Below, piece after piece: positions 25,641 to 34,413 of a stretch of DNA of 36,079 nt. Within the stretch, counting starts at the first letter, position 1, and each line of letters begins with the position of its first letter. The stretch spans positions 243-36,321 of the forward strand of contig NZ_AWZU01000063.1 of NCBI RefSeq assembly GCF_000472385.1, read 5' to 3'. The stretch is from Bradyrhizobium sp. ARR65 (GTDB taxonomy: Bacteria; Pseudomonadota; Alphaproteobacteria; Rhizobiales; Xanthobacteraceae). Below the pieces are notes generated by a model. It was not told where the DNA came from. It worked only from the letters and a program-made list of their open reading frames with translations, and did not search any database. Made by a program: the position numbers and the translations under genes.

Positions 25641-27049
25641 GCCTTGAGCCTGCCTTGATGTCGCTGATGGAGGTCGCGGACGCGATCGCCGCCAAGCGCC
25701 TGTCCTCGCACGAGGTGACGCGCGCCTGCCTGCACCGCATCGCGCAGTGGCAACCGCGCCTGAACGCCTTCATGGCGATCGAGGCCGAGGCCGCGCTGAA
25801 AGCCGCCGATGAAGCCGATGCGGCGCTCGCCAAGGGCAATCGCCGCGGTGTGCTGCATGGCGTGCCGCTCGCGCACAAGGACATGTATTACGAGGCCGGC
25901 AAGGTGGTGACCTGCGGCTCGCCGATCCGGCGCGATTTCGTCGCCACCAGCACCTCGACCGCGCTGCAGCGGCTGAATGATGCCGGCGCGATTCGTCTCG
26001 GCTCGCTGCAGATGGCGGAGTTCGCCTACGGACCGACCGGGCACAATGCGCATTACGGTCCGGTTCATAACCCGTGGGGGCTCGACCACATCACTGGCGG
26101 CTCGTCCTCGGGCTCCGGCTCGGCCGTTGCCGCGCGCCTGACCTTTGCCGCGCTGGGCTCGGACACCGGCGGCTCCATCCGCATGCCCGCGCATTTCTGT
26201 GGGATCACCGGGTTGAAGACGACGTACGGCCGCGTCAGCCGCGCCGGCGCGATGCCGCTGTCGCAATCGCTCGACACGGTCGGGCCGCTCGCGCGCAGCG
26301 CTGAGGATTGCGCCCTGTTGCTCGCCCTTCTGGCCGGCCCCGATCCCGAAGATCTCACCGCAAGCCATGCGCCGGTTCAAGATTATGTGGCGGCGACCAA
26401 GGCGCCGATGAAGGGCGTGAAGATCGGCGTGCCCACAGCATTCTATGTCGACGATCTCGACGTCGAAGTCGCCCGCATCCTCGATCAGACCATTGCCGTC
26501 CTGAAGAGAGAGGGCGCCGAGATCACCCCGGTCGAACTGCCGGATCAGCGCCAGCTCTCCGCCGCCTGTCAGCTCCTGCTCGCGGTCGAAGCCGCGGCGT
26601 TCCACAAGCGCTGGCTGATCGAGCGGCCGCAGGATTACGGCCCGCAGGTGCTGATGCGACTGCAGAATGGGCTCGCGGTTCCCGGCGTGACCTATCTCGA
26701 GACCATGCGCTGGCGCGGCCCCGCGCTCGCTGCGCATATCGCGGCCACCAGCAAGGTCGATGCCGTGCTGGCACCCGTCGCTCCGATGCCGGCACCGACA
26801 ATCGCCGAGAGCGATGTCGGCAACAGCCCAGGTGCCGAAGCGGTGATCCAGCGTCTGACGCGGTTCACGCGGCCGATCAACTATCTCGGCCTGCCGTCGC
26901 TGGCCGTGCCGGCCGGTTTCACCAAGGCTGGTCTTCCCGTCGGGATGCAACTCATCGGCCGCTCCTTCGATGAGGCGAGCATCCTGCGCATCGGCGCCGC
27001 GTTCCAGCGTGCCACCGATTTCCACCAGAAGGCACCCGTGCTCGCATGA
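25637..27049 (+). CDS. Amidase, amidase-signature family (AtzE-like)
   Basis: A 470-residue cytoplasmic amidase. The Ser-cisSer-Lys triad is intact: Lys81 in PLAHKDMYY, cis-Ser156 in GGSSSGSGSAVAA, and nucleophile Ser180 in SDTGGSIRMPA; the 24-residue gap between the two serines is standard. It hydrolyses an amide, probably after import by the surrounding ABC transporter. Its gene sits between the two ATPase genes and overlaps both neighbours by 4 nt, an unusual place for an enzyme and strong evidence of a shared role. The preceding AtzG-like protein suggests AtzE/allophanate-hydrolase-side chemistry; other amidase substrates remain possible. Confidence 0.92.
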   Translation: MSLEPALMSLMEVADAIAAKRLSSHEVTRACLHRIAQWQPRLNAFMAIEAEAALKAADEADAALAKGNRRGVLHGVPLAHKDMYYEAGKVVTCGSPIRRDFVATSTSTALQRLNDAGAIRLGSLQMAEFAYGPTGHNAHYGPVHNPWGLDHITGGSSSGSGSAVAARLTFAALGSDTGGSIRMPAHFCGITGLKTTYGRVSRAGAMPLSQSLDTVGPLARSAEDCALLLALLAGPDPEDLTASHAPVQDYVAATKAPMKGVKIGVPTAFYVDDLDVEVARILDQTIAVLKREGAEITPVELPDQRQLSAACQLLLAVEAAAFHKRWLIERPQDYGPQVLMRLQNGLAVPGVTYLETMRWRGPALAAHIAATSKVDAVLAPVAPMPAPTIAESDVGNSPGAEAVIQRLTRFTRPINYLGLPSLAVPAGFTKAGLPVGMQLIGRSFDEASILRIGAAFQRATDFHQKAPVLA

Positions 27050-28044
27050 CCGGCCTTGTCGAGATCTCCGGCCTCAACATCCGCTTCACCGGTGAGCGCA
27101 CGGTCTATGCGGTGAACGATCTCTCGCTGTCGCTCGGGCATAGTGAAGTGCTCGGCCTTTTGGGCGAATCCGGCTCGGGCAAGAGCGTGACGCTGCGCGC
27201 GCTGATGCGGCTGTTGCCGAAGAAGCGGACGCAGATTTCGGGAAGCGTCAATGTCGCGGGCAAGGACGTGCTGGCGCTCTCCGACGACGAACTCTCGGCG
27301 TTCCGCGGCCAGACCGTCTCGATGATCTTCCAGGAGCCGGCGCTGGCGCTCGATCCGGTCTACACCATCGGGCGCCAGATCGCGGAAACCGTGGTGCGCC
27401 ATGAAGGCAAGAGCTTTGCCGAGGGGAGGGCGCGCGCGCTGGAAATGCTCGAGGTGGTGCGCATTCCCTCCGCCAAGCGCAGGCTGGAGGCCTATCCGCA
27501 CGAAATGTCCGGCGGCATGCGCCAGCGTGCCATGATCGCGCTCGCGCTCGCCTGCAAGCCGAAGATCCTGCTCGCGGACGAGCCGACCACGGCGCTCGAT
27601 GCCACCGTGCAGATCCAGATCCTGCTGCTGCTGCGCGAATTGCAGCGCGAGTTCGGCATGTCCGTCATTTTCGTCACCCACGACATCGGCGTCGCCGTCG
27701 AAATCTGCGACCGCGTCGCGGTGATGTATGCCGGCCAGATCGTCGAGCAGGGCAGCCTGCGCGACCTCGTGCGCAGCCCCGTTCACCCCTATGCCCGCGG
27801 CCTGTTGGCTTCGACCATTCATGGCGCGAGGCGCGGAGAGCGGCTGGAAACCATTCCCGGCACCCCACCCTCGCTCGACAAGCCCCCGCACAATTGCTCC
27901 TTCGCGCCACGCTGCGGCTTTGCGGAAGCCCGCTGCGCCGAGGCGCTGCCGCCGAATGTCGAGATCGGCGCGGGCCGCTTCGCGCGCTGCATCCTTCCCG
28001 AACGGGCCGGGACCATGGAAACCAGGACTGTTGTTACGCCGTAA
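27046..28044 (+). CDS. ABC transporter ATP-binding protein, DppD/OppD type
   Basis: A 332-residue ATPase, the second of the pair. Walker A GESGSGKSV, Q-loop IFQEPALALDPVY, signature MSGGMRQR, Walker B ILLADEPTTALD and switch His in FVTHDIG are all present. The C-terminal oligopeptide extension carries CSFAPRCGFAEARC and a later Cys. MSGGMRQR and LADEPTTALD are typical of DppD/OppD. The start overlaps the amidase stop by 4 nt. This is the last gene of the operon; 106 nt follow before the next gene. Confidence 0.93.
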   Translation: MTGLVEISGLNIRFTGERTVYAVNDLSLSLGHSEVLGLLGESGSGKSVTLRALMRLLPKKRTQISGSVNVAGKDVLALSDDELSAFRGQTVSMIFQEPALALDPVYTIGRQIAETVVRHEGKSFAEGRARALEMLEVVRIPSAKRRLEAYPHEMSGGMRQRAMIALALACKPKILLADEPTTALDATVQIQILLLLRELQREFGMSVIFVTHDIGVAVEICDRVAVMYAGQIVEQGSLRDLVRSPVHPYARGLLASTIHGARRGERLETIPGTPPSLDKPPHNCSFAPRCGFAEARCAEALPPNVEIGAGRFARCILPERAGTMETRTVVTP

Positions 28045-28150
28045 CAGCGCGGCCCCAATTCCCGCCATCGCGCCTTTTTGGGATCGTCACATCAGGCGGT
28101 TATGGCTAGGTTCGCCGGCAGCGAATCAGGGACGTGCAGACGGGGAAGCC

Positions 28151-28420
28151 ATGTATTTGTCCAATCAGAGCCTTCTGGTCATCCTGTTCGTCGGGCTGGT
28201 CGCGGGCTGGCTTGCGGGCAAGATCGTCCGCGGCACCGGTTTCGGCATCATCGGCGACATCGTGATTGGCATTCTGGGTGCGCTCATTGCGAGCCTGTTG
28301 TTCCCCAAAATCGGCATTCATCTCGGCACCGGGGTGCTGTCGGCGATCTTCTATTCCGTGCTCGGCGCCATCATCCTGCTTTTCGTCGTGCGGCTGGCGC
28401 GAAGCGGCGGTCGGTTTTGA
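28151..28420 (+). CDS. GlsB/YeaQ/YmgE family stress-response membrane protein
   Basis: An 89-residue, very hydrophobic protein with three predicted membrane helices: LLVILFVGLVAGWLAGKIV, IGDIVIGILGALIASLLFP and GVLSAIFYSVLGAIILLFVV. The family signature is G-W-L-A-G-K-I-V-R-G followed by G-(I)-I-G-D-I-x-(I)-G-I-x-G-A. Members are induced by stress and have no defined biochemical activity. GGGGAAG is immediately upstream of the ATG. A G/C-rich hairpin (GGGCG/CGCCC, 28423-28436) after the stop could end the transcript. Confidence 0.88.
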   Translation: MYLSNQSLLVILFVGLVAGWLAGKIVRGTGFGIIGDIVIGILGALIASLLFPKIGIHLGTGVLSAIFYSVLGAIILLFVVRLARSGGRF

Positions 28421-28652
28421 TCGGGCGGAGCCGCCCCTTCAGCCGTTCGTCGGGTCGGGATAGGATGAACGGGCGGTTCGCGGGGCACACGGCCTGGTTG
28501 TGATTGGCGTCATCGCGCCGAAGCTGATACGCATTTAGGTTAATCCCGCTTCGTTGGACCGTCGCGGCAGGAATCGGTATTATTCCCAGTATTTAAGCCT
28601 TTGAAATTGCCTATAAGTCGGGCCATGCCCTCCGTTTGAGAGATCAGCATTG
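28421..28652. other. Intergenic region before the type I secretion genes
   Basis: A 232-nt gap. It holds a small hairpin at the left end and a possible housekeeping promoter (28554-28583). No gene is supported. Confidence 0.45.
28554..28583 (+). promoter_or_regulatory. Possible sigma-70 promoter for the type I secretion operon
   Basis: TTGGAC at 28554-28559 and TATTAT at 28578-28583 are separated by 18 nt and lie 70 nt before the start codon. The match is moderate (4/6 and 5/6). Confidence 0.35.
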
Positions 28653-30398
28653 ATGGCAGCCGTCCCCGTCCGGCGTTCGGAACTTGGTGATGCCTTGCGC
28701 GCTTGCCGCAGCGCCTTTGTCGGCGTCGGCATCATGAGCTGCGTCATCAACCTGCTCTATCTCACCGGTTCGATCTTCATGCTGGAGGTCTATGACCGGG
28801 TGCTGCCGAGCCGCAGCGTGCCGACCCTGATCGGCCTGATCATTCTCGCGGCGGGTCTTTACATTGCGCAAGGCGTGCTGGATCTGATCCGCGGCCGGAT
28901 TCTGGGCCGGATCGGCACCGCGCTGGACGAAGCGCTCAACGCGCGGGTGTTCGAGATCATCGTCAAGCTGCCGCTGATGACCGGCGGGCGCAACGAAGGG
29001 CTACAGCCGCTGCGGGACCTCGACAATGTCCGCTCGTTCCTGGGCGGCATGGGGCCGGGCGCCTTCTTCGACCTGCCATGGCTGCCGCTTTATCTCGCAA
29101 TCTGCTTCGCCTTCCACGTCCTGATCGGCATCACCGCGCTGACCGGCGCGATCATCCTGGTCACGTTGACGCTGATCACCGAATATCTGTCGCGCCAGCC
29201 CGCGCGCGAGGCCATGGGTCTGGCCGCGCACCGCAACGATCTCGCCGCCGCCAGCCGCCGCAATGCCGAGGTGTTGGTCGCCATGGGCATGGCCGGGCGG
29301 CTCGCCAGTCGCTGGGGCGAGGCCAACGCGAAATATCTGGCAGGCAACCAGCGCGCCAGCGACGTCATCGGCGGCCTGGGATCGGTCGCAAAGGTGCTGC
29401 GCATGATGCTGCAATCCGCGGTGCTCGCGGTCGGCGCCTATCTCGTGATCCATCAGGAGGCGACCGCCGGCATCATCATCGCCGGCTCGATCCTCAGCGC
29501 CCGCGCGCTGGCGCCGGTTGATCTCGCGATTGCGCATTGGAAGAGTTTCGTCGCCGCCCGGCAAAGCTGGCACCGTCTCAACAAATTGTTGGAGCAGGTG
29601 CCGGTCAAGCCGGTGCCGACGCTGCTGCAGAGCCCGACGGCGCGCCTGTCGGTGGAAGGCATCGGCATCGCCGCGCCCGGCGATCAGAAGGTGATCGTCA
29701 ACGATGTGACCTTCGCGCTGACCGCGGGCAGCGGCCTTGGCGTGATCGGGCCGAGCGGATCAGGCAAATCCTCGCTGGTGCGCGCGCTGGTCGGGGTCTG
29801 GCAGCCCTTTCGCGGCAAGGTGCGGCTCGACGGCGCCGCGCTCGACCAATGGTCGCCGGAGGTGCTGGGCCGCTATATCGGCTACCTGCCGCAGGACGTG
29901 GAACTCTTCGCCGGCACGGTTGCGCAGAACATCTGCCGTTTCGATGCGGAAGCCTCCTCCGACCGCATCATCGCGGCGGCCAAGGAAGCCGGCGTGCACG
30001 ACATGATCGTCAAGATGCGCGACGGCTACAACACGCAAGTCGGCGAGCAGGGCACGGCGCTGTCGGCCGGCCAGGCGCAGCGCGTCGCGCTGGCGCGCGC
30101 GCTCTATGGCGATCCGTTCCTGATCGTGCTCGACGAGCCCAATTCGAATCTCGACTCCGAGGGCGACGAAGCCTTGACGCGCGCCGTTCGCGCCGCCCGG
30201 GAACGCGGCGCCATCGTGGTGGTCGTCGCGCACCGGCCGGTCGGCATCGAGGGGGTCGACCAGATTCTGGTGCTCAAGGACGGCCGCATGCAGGCCTTCG
30301 GCCCGAAAGAGACCGTGCTCGCGCAGGTGCTGCAGCCGCGCGTGGCCGGGCCCACCCCGATCAAGATCGTCTCCGACGCCGGAGCGGCCAAATCATGA
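28653..30398 (+). CDS. Type I secretion system permease/ATPase, PrtD type
   Basis: A 581-residue half-transporter combining an N-terminal membrane domain (about residues 20-310; VGIMSCVINLLYLTGSIFML, SVPTLIGLIILAAGLYIAQ, LYLAICFAFHVLIGI) and a C-terminal ATPase. Walker A is GPSGSGKSS, signature LSAGQAQR, Walker B FLIVLDEPNSNLD. There is no C39-like N-terminal domain, which places it with PrtD/AprD-type exporters of RTX proteins that carry uncleaved C-terminal signals. The ATG at 28653 is preferred over the TTG at 28650. It overlaps the adaptor gene by 4 nt. No TolC-like outer membrane gene is in the window; the giant RTX protein at 8818 is the obvious local candidate cargo. Confidence 0.92.
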   Translation: MAAVPVRRSELGDALRACRSAFVGVGIMSCVINLLYLTGSIFMLEVYDRVLPSRSVPTLIGLIILAAGLYIAQGVLDLIRGRILGRIGTALDEALNARVFEIIVKLPLMTGGRNEGLQPLRDLDNVRSFLGGMGPGAFFDLPWLPLYLAICFAFHVLIGITALTGAIILVTLTLITEYLSRQPAREAMGLAAHRNDLAAASRRNAEVLVAMGMAGRLASRWGEANAKYLAGNQRASDVIGGLGSVAKVLRMMLQSAVLAVGAYLVIHQEATAGIIIAGSILSARALAPVDLAIAHWKSFVAARQSWHRLNKLLEQVPVKPVPTLLQSPTARLSVEGIGIAAPGDQKVIVNDVTFALTAGSGLGVIGPSGSGKSSLVRALVGVWQPFRGKVRLDGAALDQWSPEVLGRYIGYLPQDVELFAGTVAQNICRFDAEASSDRIIAAAKEAGVHDMIVKMRDGYNTQVGEQGTALSAGQAQRVALARALYGDPFLIVLDEPNSNLDSEGDEALTRAVRAARERGAIVVVVAHRPVGIEGVDQILVLKDGRMQAFGPKETVLAQVLQPRVAGPTPIKIVSDAGAAKS

Positions 30399-31732
30399 GC
30401 GAGAGCGTGCTGCGGATCACGGGCCGTGGTGGCGGGTTGACGGGCGCGCGGCGCGCGATACGGCAGCACGTCATGGCCGGTCTCGTGGTGGTCGCCATGG
30501 TGGCCGGCGGCTTTGGGGGCTGGGCCTCGACCACCGAGATCTCCGGCGCCCTGATCGCGCCGGGGCAGATCGTCGTCGAATCCAACGTGAAGAAGGTGCA
30601 GCATCCGACCGGAGGCGTCGTCGGCGAATTGCTGGCGCGCGACGGCGATGTGGTCAAGGCCGGTCAGATCGTGGTGCGTCTCGATGACACCGTCACCAAG
30701 GCCAATCTCGCCATCGTCACCAAGAATCTCGACGCGGCGCTGGCGCGTGCGGCCCGGCTCGAAGCCGAGCAGCGCGGGCTCGACAAGATCGTGTTTCCGC
30801 GGCAGCTCACCGAGCGCGCTGGCGATCCCGATGTCGCCAATGTCATGGCGAGCGAGAGTAAATTGTTCGAGGTCCGCGTCAACGGACGCGCCGGCCAGAA
30901 GGCGCAGTTGCATGAGCGCATCCGCCAGCTCAACGAAGAGATCGACGGTCTGACGGCGCAGGAGAACGCCAAGGGCCAAGAAATTGCGCTGGTGCAGCAG
31001 GAGCTGACGGGGGTACGCGATCTCTACGACAAGCACCTGGTGCAGATCTCGCGCCTGACCACGCTCGAGCGGGACTCGGCGCGGCTGAACGGCGAGCGCG
31101 CGCAATACGTCTCCTCGAGAGCCCAGGCCAAGGGCAAGATCACCGAAACCGAGCTGCAGATCATCCAGGTCGACAAGGACATGGTCAGCGAGGTCTCGAA
31201 AGACTTGCGCGAGACCAACGACAAGATCGGCGAACTGATCGAGCGCAAGGTGACTGCCGAGGATCAGTTGCGGCGGGTCGACATCCGCGCGCCGCAGGAC
31301 GGTGTGGTGGAGCAGTCCACGGTGCACACGGTCGGCGGCGTCATCAATGCCGGCGATGCGATCATGCTGATCGTGCCGCAGAGCGACGATCTGCAGGTGG
31401 AAGCCAAGGTCAATCCGCGGGACATCGACAAGCTGCAGGTCGGCCAGAAGACGCTATTGCGGCTGTCGGCCTTCGACCAGCGCACCACGCCGGAACTGAA
31501 CGGAGTGGTGAGCCGCGTTTCGCCCGACGTCGCCACGGATCAGCGCACCGGCCAGACCTATTACACCATCCGCGTCTCGATGCCGCCGGAGGAGATCGCA
31601 CGGCTCGGCGACGTGAGGCTGATCCCGGGCATGCCGGTCGAAGCCTTCGTGCAGACCGGCGATCGCACCGTGCTGTCCTACTTGATGAAGCCGCTGCACG
31701 ACCAGCTCATGCGCGCGTTCCGGGAGAAGTGA
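30395..31732 (+). CDS. Type I secretion periplasmic adaptor, HlyD/PrtE family
   Basis: A 445-residue membrane fusion protein. One N-terminal membrane helix (HVMAGLVVVAMVAGGFGGWAS, about residues 25-45), a lipoyl-like half motif (VQHPTGGVVGELLARDGDVVKAGQ), a long coiled coil (about 95-275; many Glu/Lys/Gln heptads such as LHERIRQLNEEIDGLTAQE), the second half motif (VDIRAPQDGVVEQSTVHTVGGVI) and a C-terminal beta-barrel ending in LIPGMPVEAFVQTGDRTVLSYLMKPL. The start at 30395 overlaps the ATPase stop (ATGA). It bridges the exporter to an outer membrane channel encoded elsewhere. Confidence 0.93.
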   Translation: MSESVLRITGRGGGLTGARRAIRQHVMAGLVVVAMVAGGFGGWASTTEISGALIAPGQIVVESNVKKVQHPTGGVVGELLARDGDVVKAGQIVVRLDDTVTKANLAIVTKNLDAALARAARLEAEQRGLDKIVFPRQLTERAGDPDVANVMASESKLFEVRVNGRAGQKAQLHERIRQLNEEIDGLTAQENAKGQEIALVQQELTGVRDLYDKHLVQISRLTTLERDSARLNGERAQYVSSRAQAKGKITETELQIIQVDKDMVSEVSKDLRETNDKIGELIERKVTAEDQLRRVDIRAPQDGVVEQSTVHTVGGVINAGDAIMLIVPQSDDLQVEAKVNPRDIDKLQVGQKTLLRLSAFDQRTTPELNGVVSRVSPDVATDQRTGQTYYTIRVSMPPEEIARLGDVRLIPGMPVEAFVQTGDRTVLSYLMKPLHDQLMRAFREK

Positions 31733-32108
31733 GTCCCCGCTCTCTCCGTCGTGCTGGCGAAAGCCCGGAGCCATCACGACAGGCAGATGTTGTTGTTCGA
31801 GCCTCTCTCCCCCGTTATGCCAGGCTTGTCCCGCCTGCGGGCCGGAGCTCTTTCGGCGAGACGAAGGCCCGGGCATCCACGTTGCTTCCTCATTTGAGGC
31901 CGCAGAGACGTGGCCGGGACAAGCCCGGCCATGGCGCATGCGGTCGGGGATCTTGCTCGTCCATGAACCGCCTGAGGCAATCCTGAGTTTCCAGCATGGC
32001 GCTGTGCGCTTTGCGCCTGTTGCGGGCCGCACGGGAGGCTGCTTCAATACCACCAAGAAAGACGGCGCGGCCAAGCGCCGCAGCTTGAGGAAGCGACAGG
32101 GAGACGTC
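31733..32108. repeat. Intergenic region with dispersed repeat material
   Basis: A 376-nt gap. From about 31740 to 31935 it resembles Bradyrhizobium intergenic repeats: GCGAAAGCCCGGAG, CAGGCTTGTCCCGCCTGCGGGCCGG, and GGCCGGGACAAGCCCGGCC, several of which fold back on each other. An in-frame extension of the next gene upstream to 31938 exists but lies in repeat-like sequence and has a poor ribosome site. I see no separate gene. Confidence 0.55.
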
Positions 32109-33203
32109 ATGACGTCAACGATCGCAGGCGGCGTCGATTGCGACCTGCATCCGGCCGTCCCGCATTTGACCAGCCTGTTGCCGTACCTCAACGATTACTG
32201 GTGCGATCAGGTCACGACCCGCGGCATGACCGATCTGGTCTCGCAATCCTATCCGCTGCACTCGCCAATCTCGGCGCGGGCGGATTGGCGCCCGGCGCAG
32301 GGCAAGCCGGGGTCAAGACTCGAGGACGTTCAACACCAAGCGCTCGAGCCGTTCAAGGTCGCCTTCGGCATCTGTAATCCGCTCTACGGCGTGCAGATGG
32401 TGTTTTCCGAGGATATGGCAGATGCTTTTTGCCGGGCCCTGAACGATTGGCTCGCCAAGGAATGGCTCGACAAGGATGCGCGCCTGCGCGGCTCGATCGT
32501 GATCCCCGTACAGAGCATAGAGAAATCCGTCGCCGAGATCGAGCGCTGCGCCGCGGACAAGCGTTTCGTCCAGGTCCTGATGCTCGTGATGGGCGACATG
32601 CCGCTCGGCAAACGCCACTACTGGCCGATCTATGCGGCCGCCGAACGGCTCGGCCTGCCCATCGGCGTTCACGCCGGCTCGGCCTACCACAATCCGCCGA
32701 CCTCGGTCGGCTGGGGCTCCTATCACATCGAGGATTATGTCGGCCAGGCCCAGGCCTTTCAGAACCAGCTCACCAGTCTGATCGTTGAAGGCGTGTTCGC
32801 GCGTCACCCGAACTTGAAGATGGTGATGCTGGAATCGGGGTTCACCTGGCTGCCGCCTTATCTCTGGCGCCTGCATAAGTTCTGGCGCGGCATCCGCATG
32901 GAAACGCCGTGGGTCGATCGCGCGCCGCTCGACATTGTGCGCAGCAACATCCGCTTTTCGCTGCAGCCGATCGATGCGCCGCCCGATCCGGCGATCCTGC
33001 ATCGGCTGTTTGACCATATGCAGTCGGACGAATTGCTCCTATTCTCAACCGACTATCCGCACTGGCAGTTCGACGGCAACGAAGCGCTGCCGGAGGGGTT
33101 ATCGTCCAATATCGTCCATAAGATCATGATCGATAATCCCTTTGCGACTTACGGCCGCCTCAAGGAACCTCCGGAAGAGGCGACGAGGGAGACGACGCCA
33201 TGA
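32109..33203 (+). CDS. Amidohydrolase family protein (Amidohydro_2, ACMSD-like), first copy
   Basis: A 364-residue TIM-barrel metal-dependent hydrolase/decarboxylase relative. The N-terminal strand reads VDCDLHPAVP, with Asp-x-Asp-x-His in place of the usual His-x-His. Later landmarks are LPIGVHAGSAYHN (metal His), HPNLKMVMLESGFTWLP (Glu where many members have His) and LLLFSTDYPHWQFD (catalytic Asp, near residue 317). The ATG at 32109 has AGGGAG 5 nt upstream. It overlaps its paralogue by 4 nt and is the first of three genes ending with a Rieske protein. Family members act on aromatic or ring-cleavage acids; the substrate here is unknown. Confidence 0.88.
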   Translation: MTSTIAGGVDCDLHPAVPHLTSLLPYLNDYWCDQVTTRGMTDLVSQSYPLHSPISARADWRPAQGKPGSRLEDVQHQALEPFKVAFGICNPLYGVQMVFSEDMADAFCRALNDWLAKEWLDKDARLRGSIVIPVQSIEKSVAEIERCAADKRFVQVLMLVMGDMPLGKRHYWPIYAAAERLGLPIGVHAGSAYHNPPTSVGWGSYHIEDYVGQAQAFQNQLTSLIVEGVFARHPNLKMVMLESGFTWLPPYLWRLHKFWRGIRMETPWVDRAPLDIVRSNIRFSLQPIDAPPDPAILHRLFDHMQSDELLLFSTDYPHWQFDGNEALPEGLSSNIVHKIMIDNPFATYGRLKEPPEEATRETTP

Positions 33204-34309
33204 ACGTGCAGTTCCGCGACCTTCCTGACCAAACAGCAATCGCGACAGCCAAGACCGCGATCGCCGATTGCGACATCCATCCGGCGCGCGCGACCAAGGC
33301 GGAGCTGTATCCGTTTCTCGCCAAGCGCTGGCACGACCATCTCGAGACCTATGGCAAGCATCCTTATCAGGGGATGATGGAAGGGCCGCCCTATCCGAAG
33401 GCGCAGCCCAATGCCTCGCGCCGCGACGCCTATCCTCCCGAGGGCGGGCCGCAGGGCTCCTCGCTGTCCTTCATGCAGAAGCAGCATCTCGATCCCAACA
33501 ATGTCGTGCTCGGCGTGCTTAATCCGCTCAACACGGGACAGGGCATCCGCAACCAGGATCTGGCGGCCGCGCTCTGCTCGGCGATCAACGACTGGCAGAT
33601 CGAGAAGTGGACCAGCAAGGACTCGCGGCTGAAAGCCTCCATTGTCGTCGCCAATGAAGATGGGCGCGCTGCGGCTGCAGAAATCCGCAAGCGCGCGGGC
33701 GATGAGAATTTCGTTCAGGTGCTGCTGCTCAGCCGCAATGTCGAGCCGCTTGGCCAGCGCCGTTACTGGCCGATCTATGAAGCCGCCGAAGAGGTGGGAC
33801 TGCCTGTCGGCGTGCATGCTTTCGGTTTCGGCGGCAATCCGATCACCGCTTCGGGGTGGCCGAGCTTCTACATCGAGGAGATGGTCGGGCACGCGCAATG
33901 CCAGCAGACGGTGCTGGCAAGCCTCGTGCTCGAAGGCGTGTTCGAACGCCATCCCAAACTGAAGATGATCATGATCGAGGCCGGCTTCGGCTGGGCGCCA
34001 TCGCTATGCTGGCGGCTAGACAAGGTCTGGCAGCGCCTGCGAAGCGAAGTGCCGCATGTGAAGCGGCCGCCGTCCGAATACATCCGCGAGCACATCTATT
34101 GGACCACGCAGCCGATGGAAGATCCGGAGCGGCGGCAGGATCTGTTCGATCTGATCGAGTGGATCGGCTGGGACAAGCTGTTGTTCGCCACCGATTATCC
34201 GCACTGGGATTTTGACGAGCCCTCGCGCGTGCTGCCGCCCGGCGTCAGCGACGCCAACCGCGAAGCCTTCTATCTCGCCAATGCGCGGAAGGTGTATGGC
34301 ATCACCTGA
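33200..34309 (+). CDS. Amidohydrolase family protein (Amidohydro_2, ACMSD-like), second copy
   Basis: A 369-residue paralogue of the preceding protein with the same landmarks: IADCDIHPARAT at the N-terminus, GLPVGVHAFGFGGNP, RHPKLKMIMIEAGFGWAP-like segment, and LLFATDYPHWDFD. A shared central block (DWxxxxWxxKDxRLxxSIVV) shows both derive from one duplication. Start ATG overlaps the previous stop and is preceded by GAGGGAG. Two divergent copies in tandem could form a heteromeric enzyme or act on two substrates. Confidence 0.88.
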   Translation: MNVQFRDLPDQTAIATAKTAIADCDIHPARATKAELYPFLAKRWHDHLETYGKHPYQGMMEGPPYPKAQPNASRRDAYPPEGGPQGSSLSFMQKQHLDPNNVVLGVLNPLNTGQGIRNQDLAAALCSAINDWQIEKWTSKDSRLKASIVVANEDGRAAAAEIRKRAGDENFVQVLLLSRNVEPLGQRRYWPIYEAAEEVGLPVGVHAFGFGGNPITASGWPSFYIEEMVGHAQCQQTVLASLVLEGVFERHPKLKMIMIEAGFGWAPSLCWRLDKVWQRLRSEVPHVKRPPSEYIREHIYWTTQPMEDPERRQDLFDLIEWIGWDKLLFATDYPHWDFDEPSRVLPPGVSDANREAFYLANARKVYGIT

Positions 34310-34345
34310 TAGAGGATAGGCCGTGAGTGAACCAGTTCTGGCCGC

Positions 34346-34374
34346 GAGTCACCTCTCCCATAGGGAGGTGACTC
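34346..34374. terminator. Hairpin GAGTCACCTC / GAGGTGACTC
   Basis: Perfect 10-base arms (34346-34355 and 34365-34374) with a 9-nt loop, located 37 nt after the second amidohydrolase and 40 nt before the Rieske gene. It has no T-run. It resembles the common CACCTCTCCC-type Bradyrhizobium intergenic element and may attenuate or process the transcript. Confidence 0.45.
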
Positions 34375-34413
34375 CGCCCGCAGGCACGGCTCAACTTATC
34401 TCGTGATGTTCGA

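Noticed and set aside
29537..30394. Open frame running into the HlyD gene from within the ATPase gene
   Set aside because: It is an Arg-rich off-frame translation of the ATPase coding region; the real adaptor starts at 30395 with an ATGA overlap.
31938..32108. N-terminal extension of the first amidohydrolase gene
   Set aside because: The extra 57 residues begin in repeat-like sequence, lack a ribosome site and do not resemble the family; the ATG at 32109 has a good AGGGAG.
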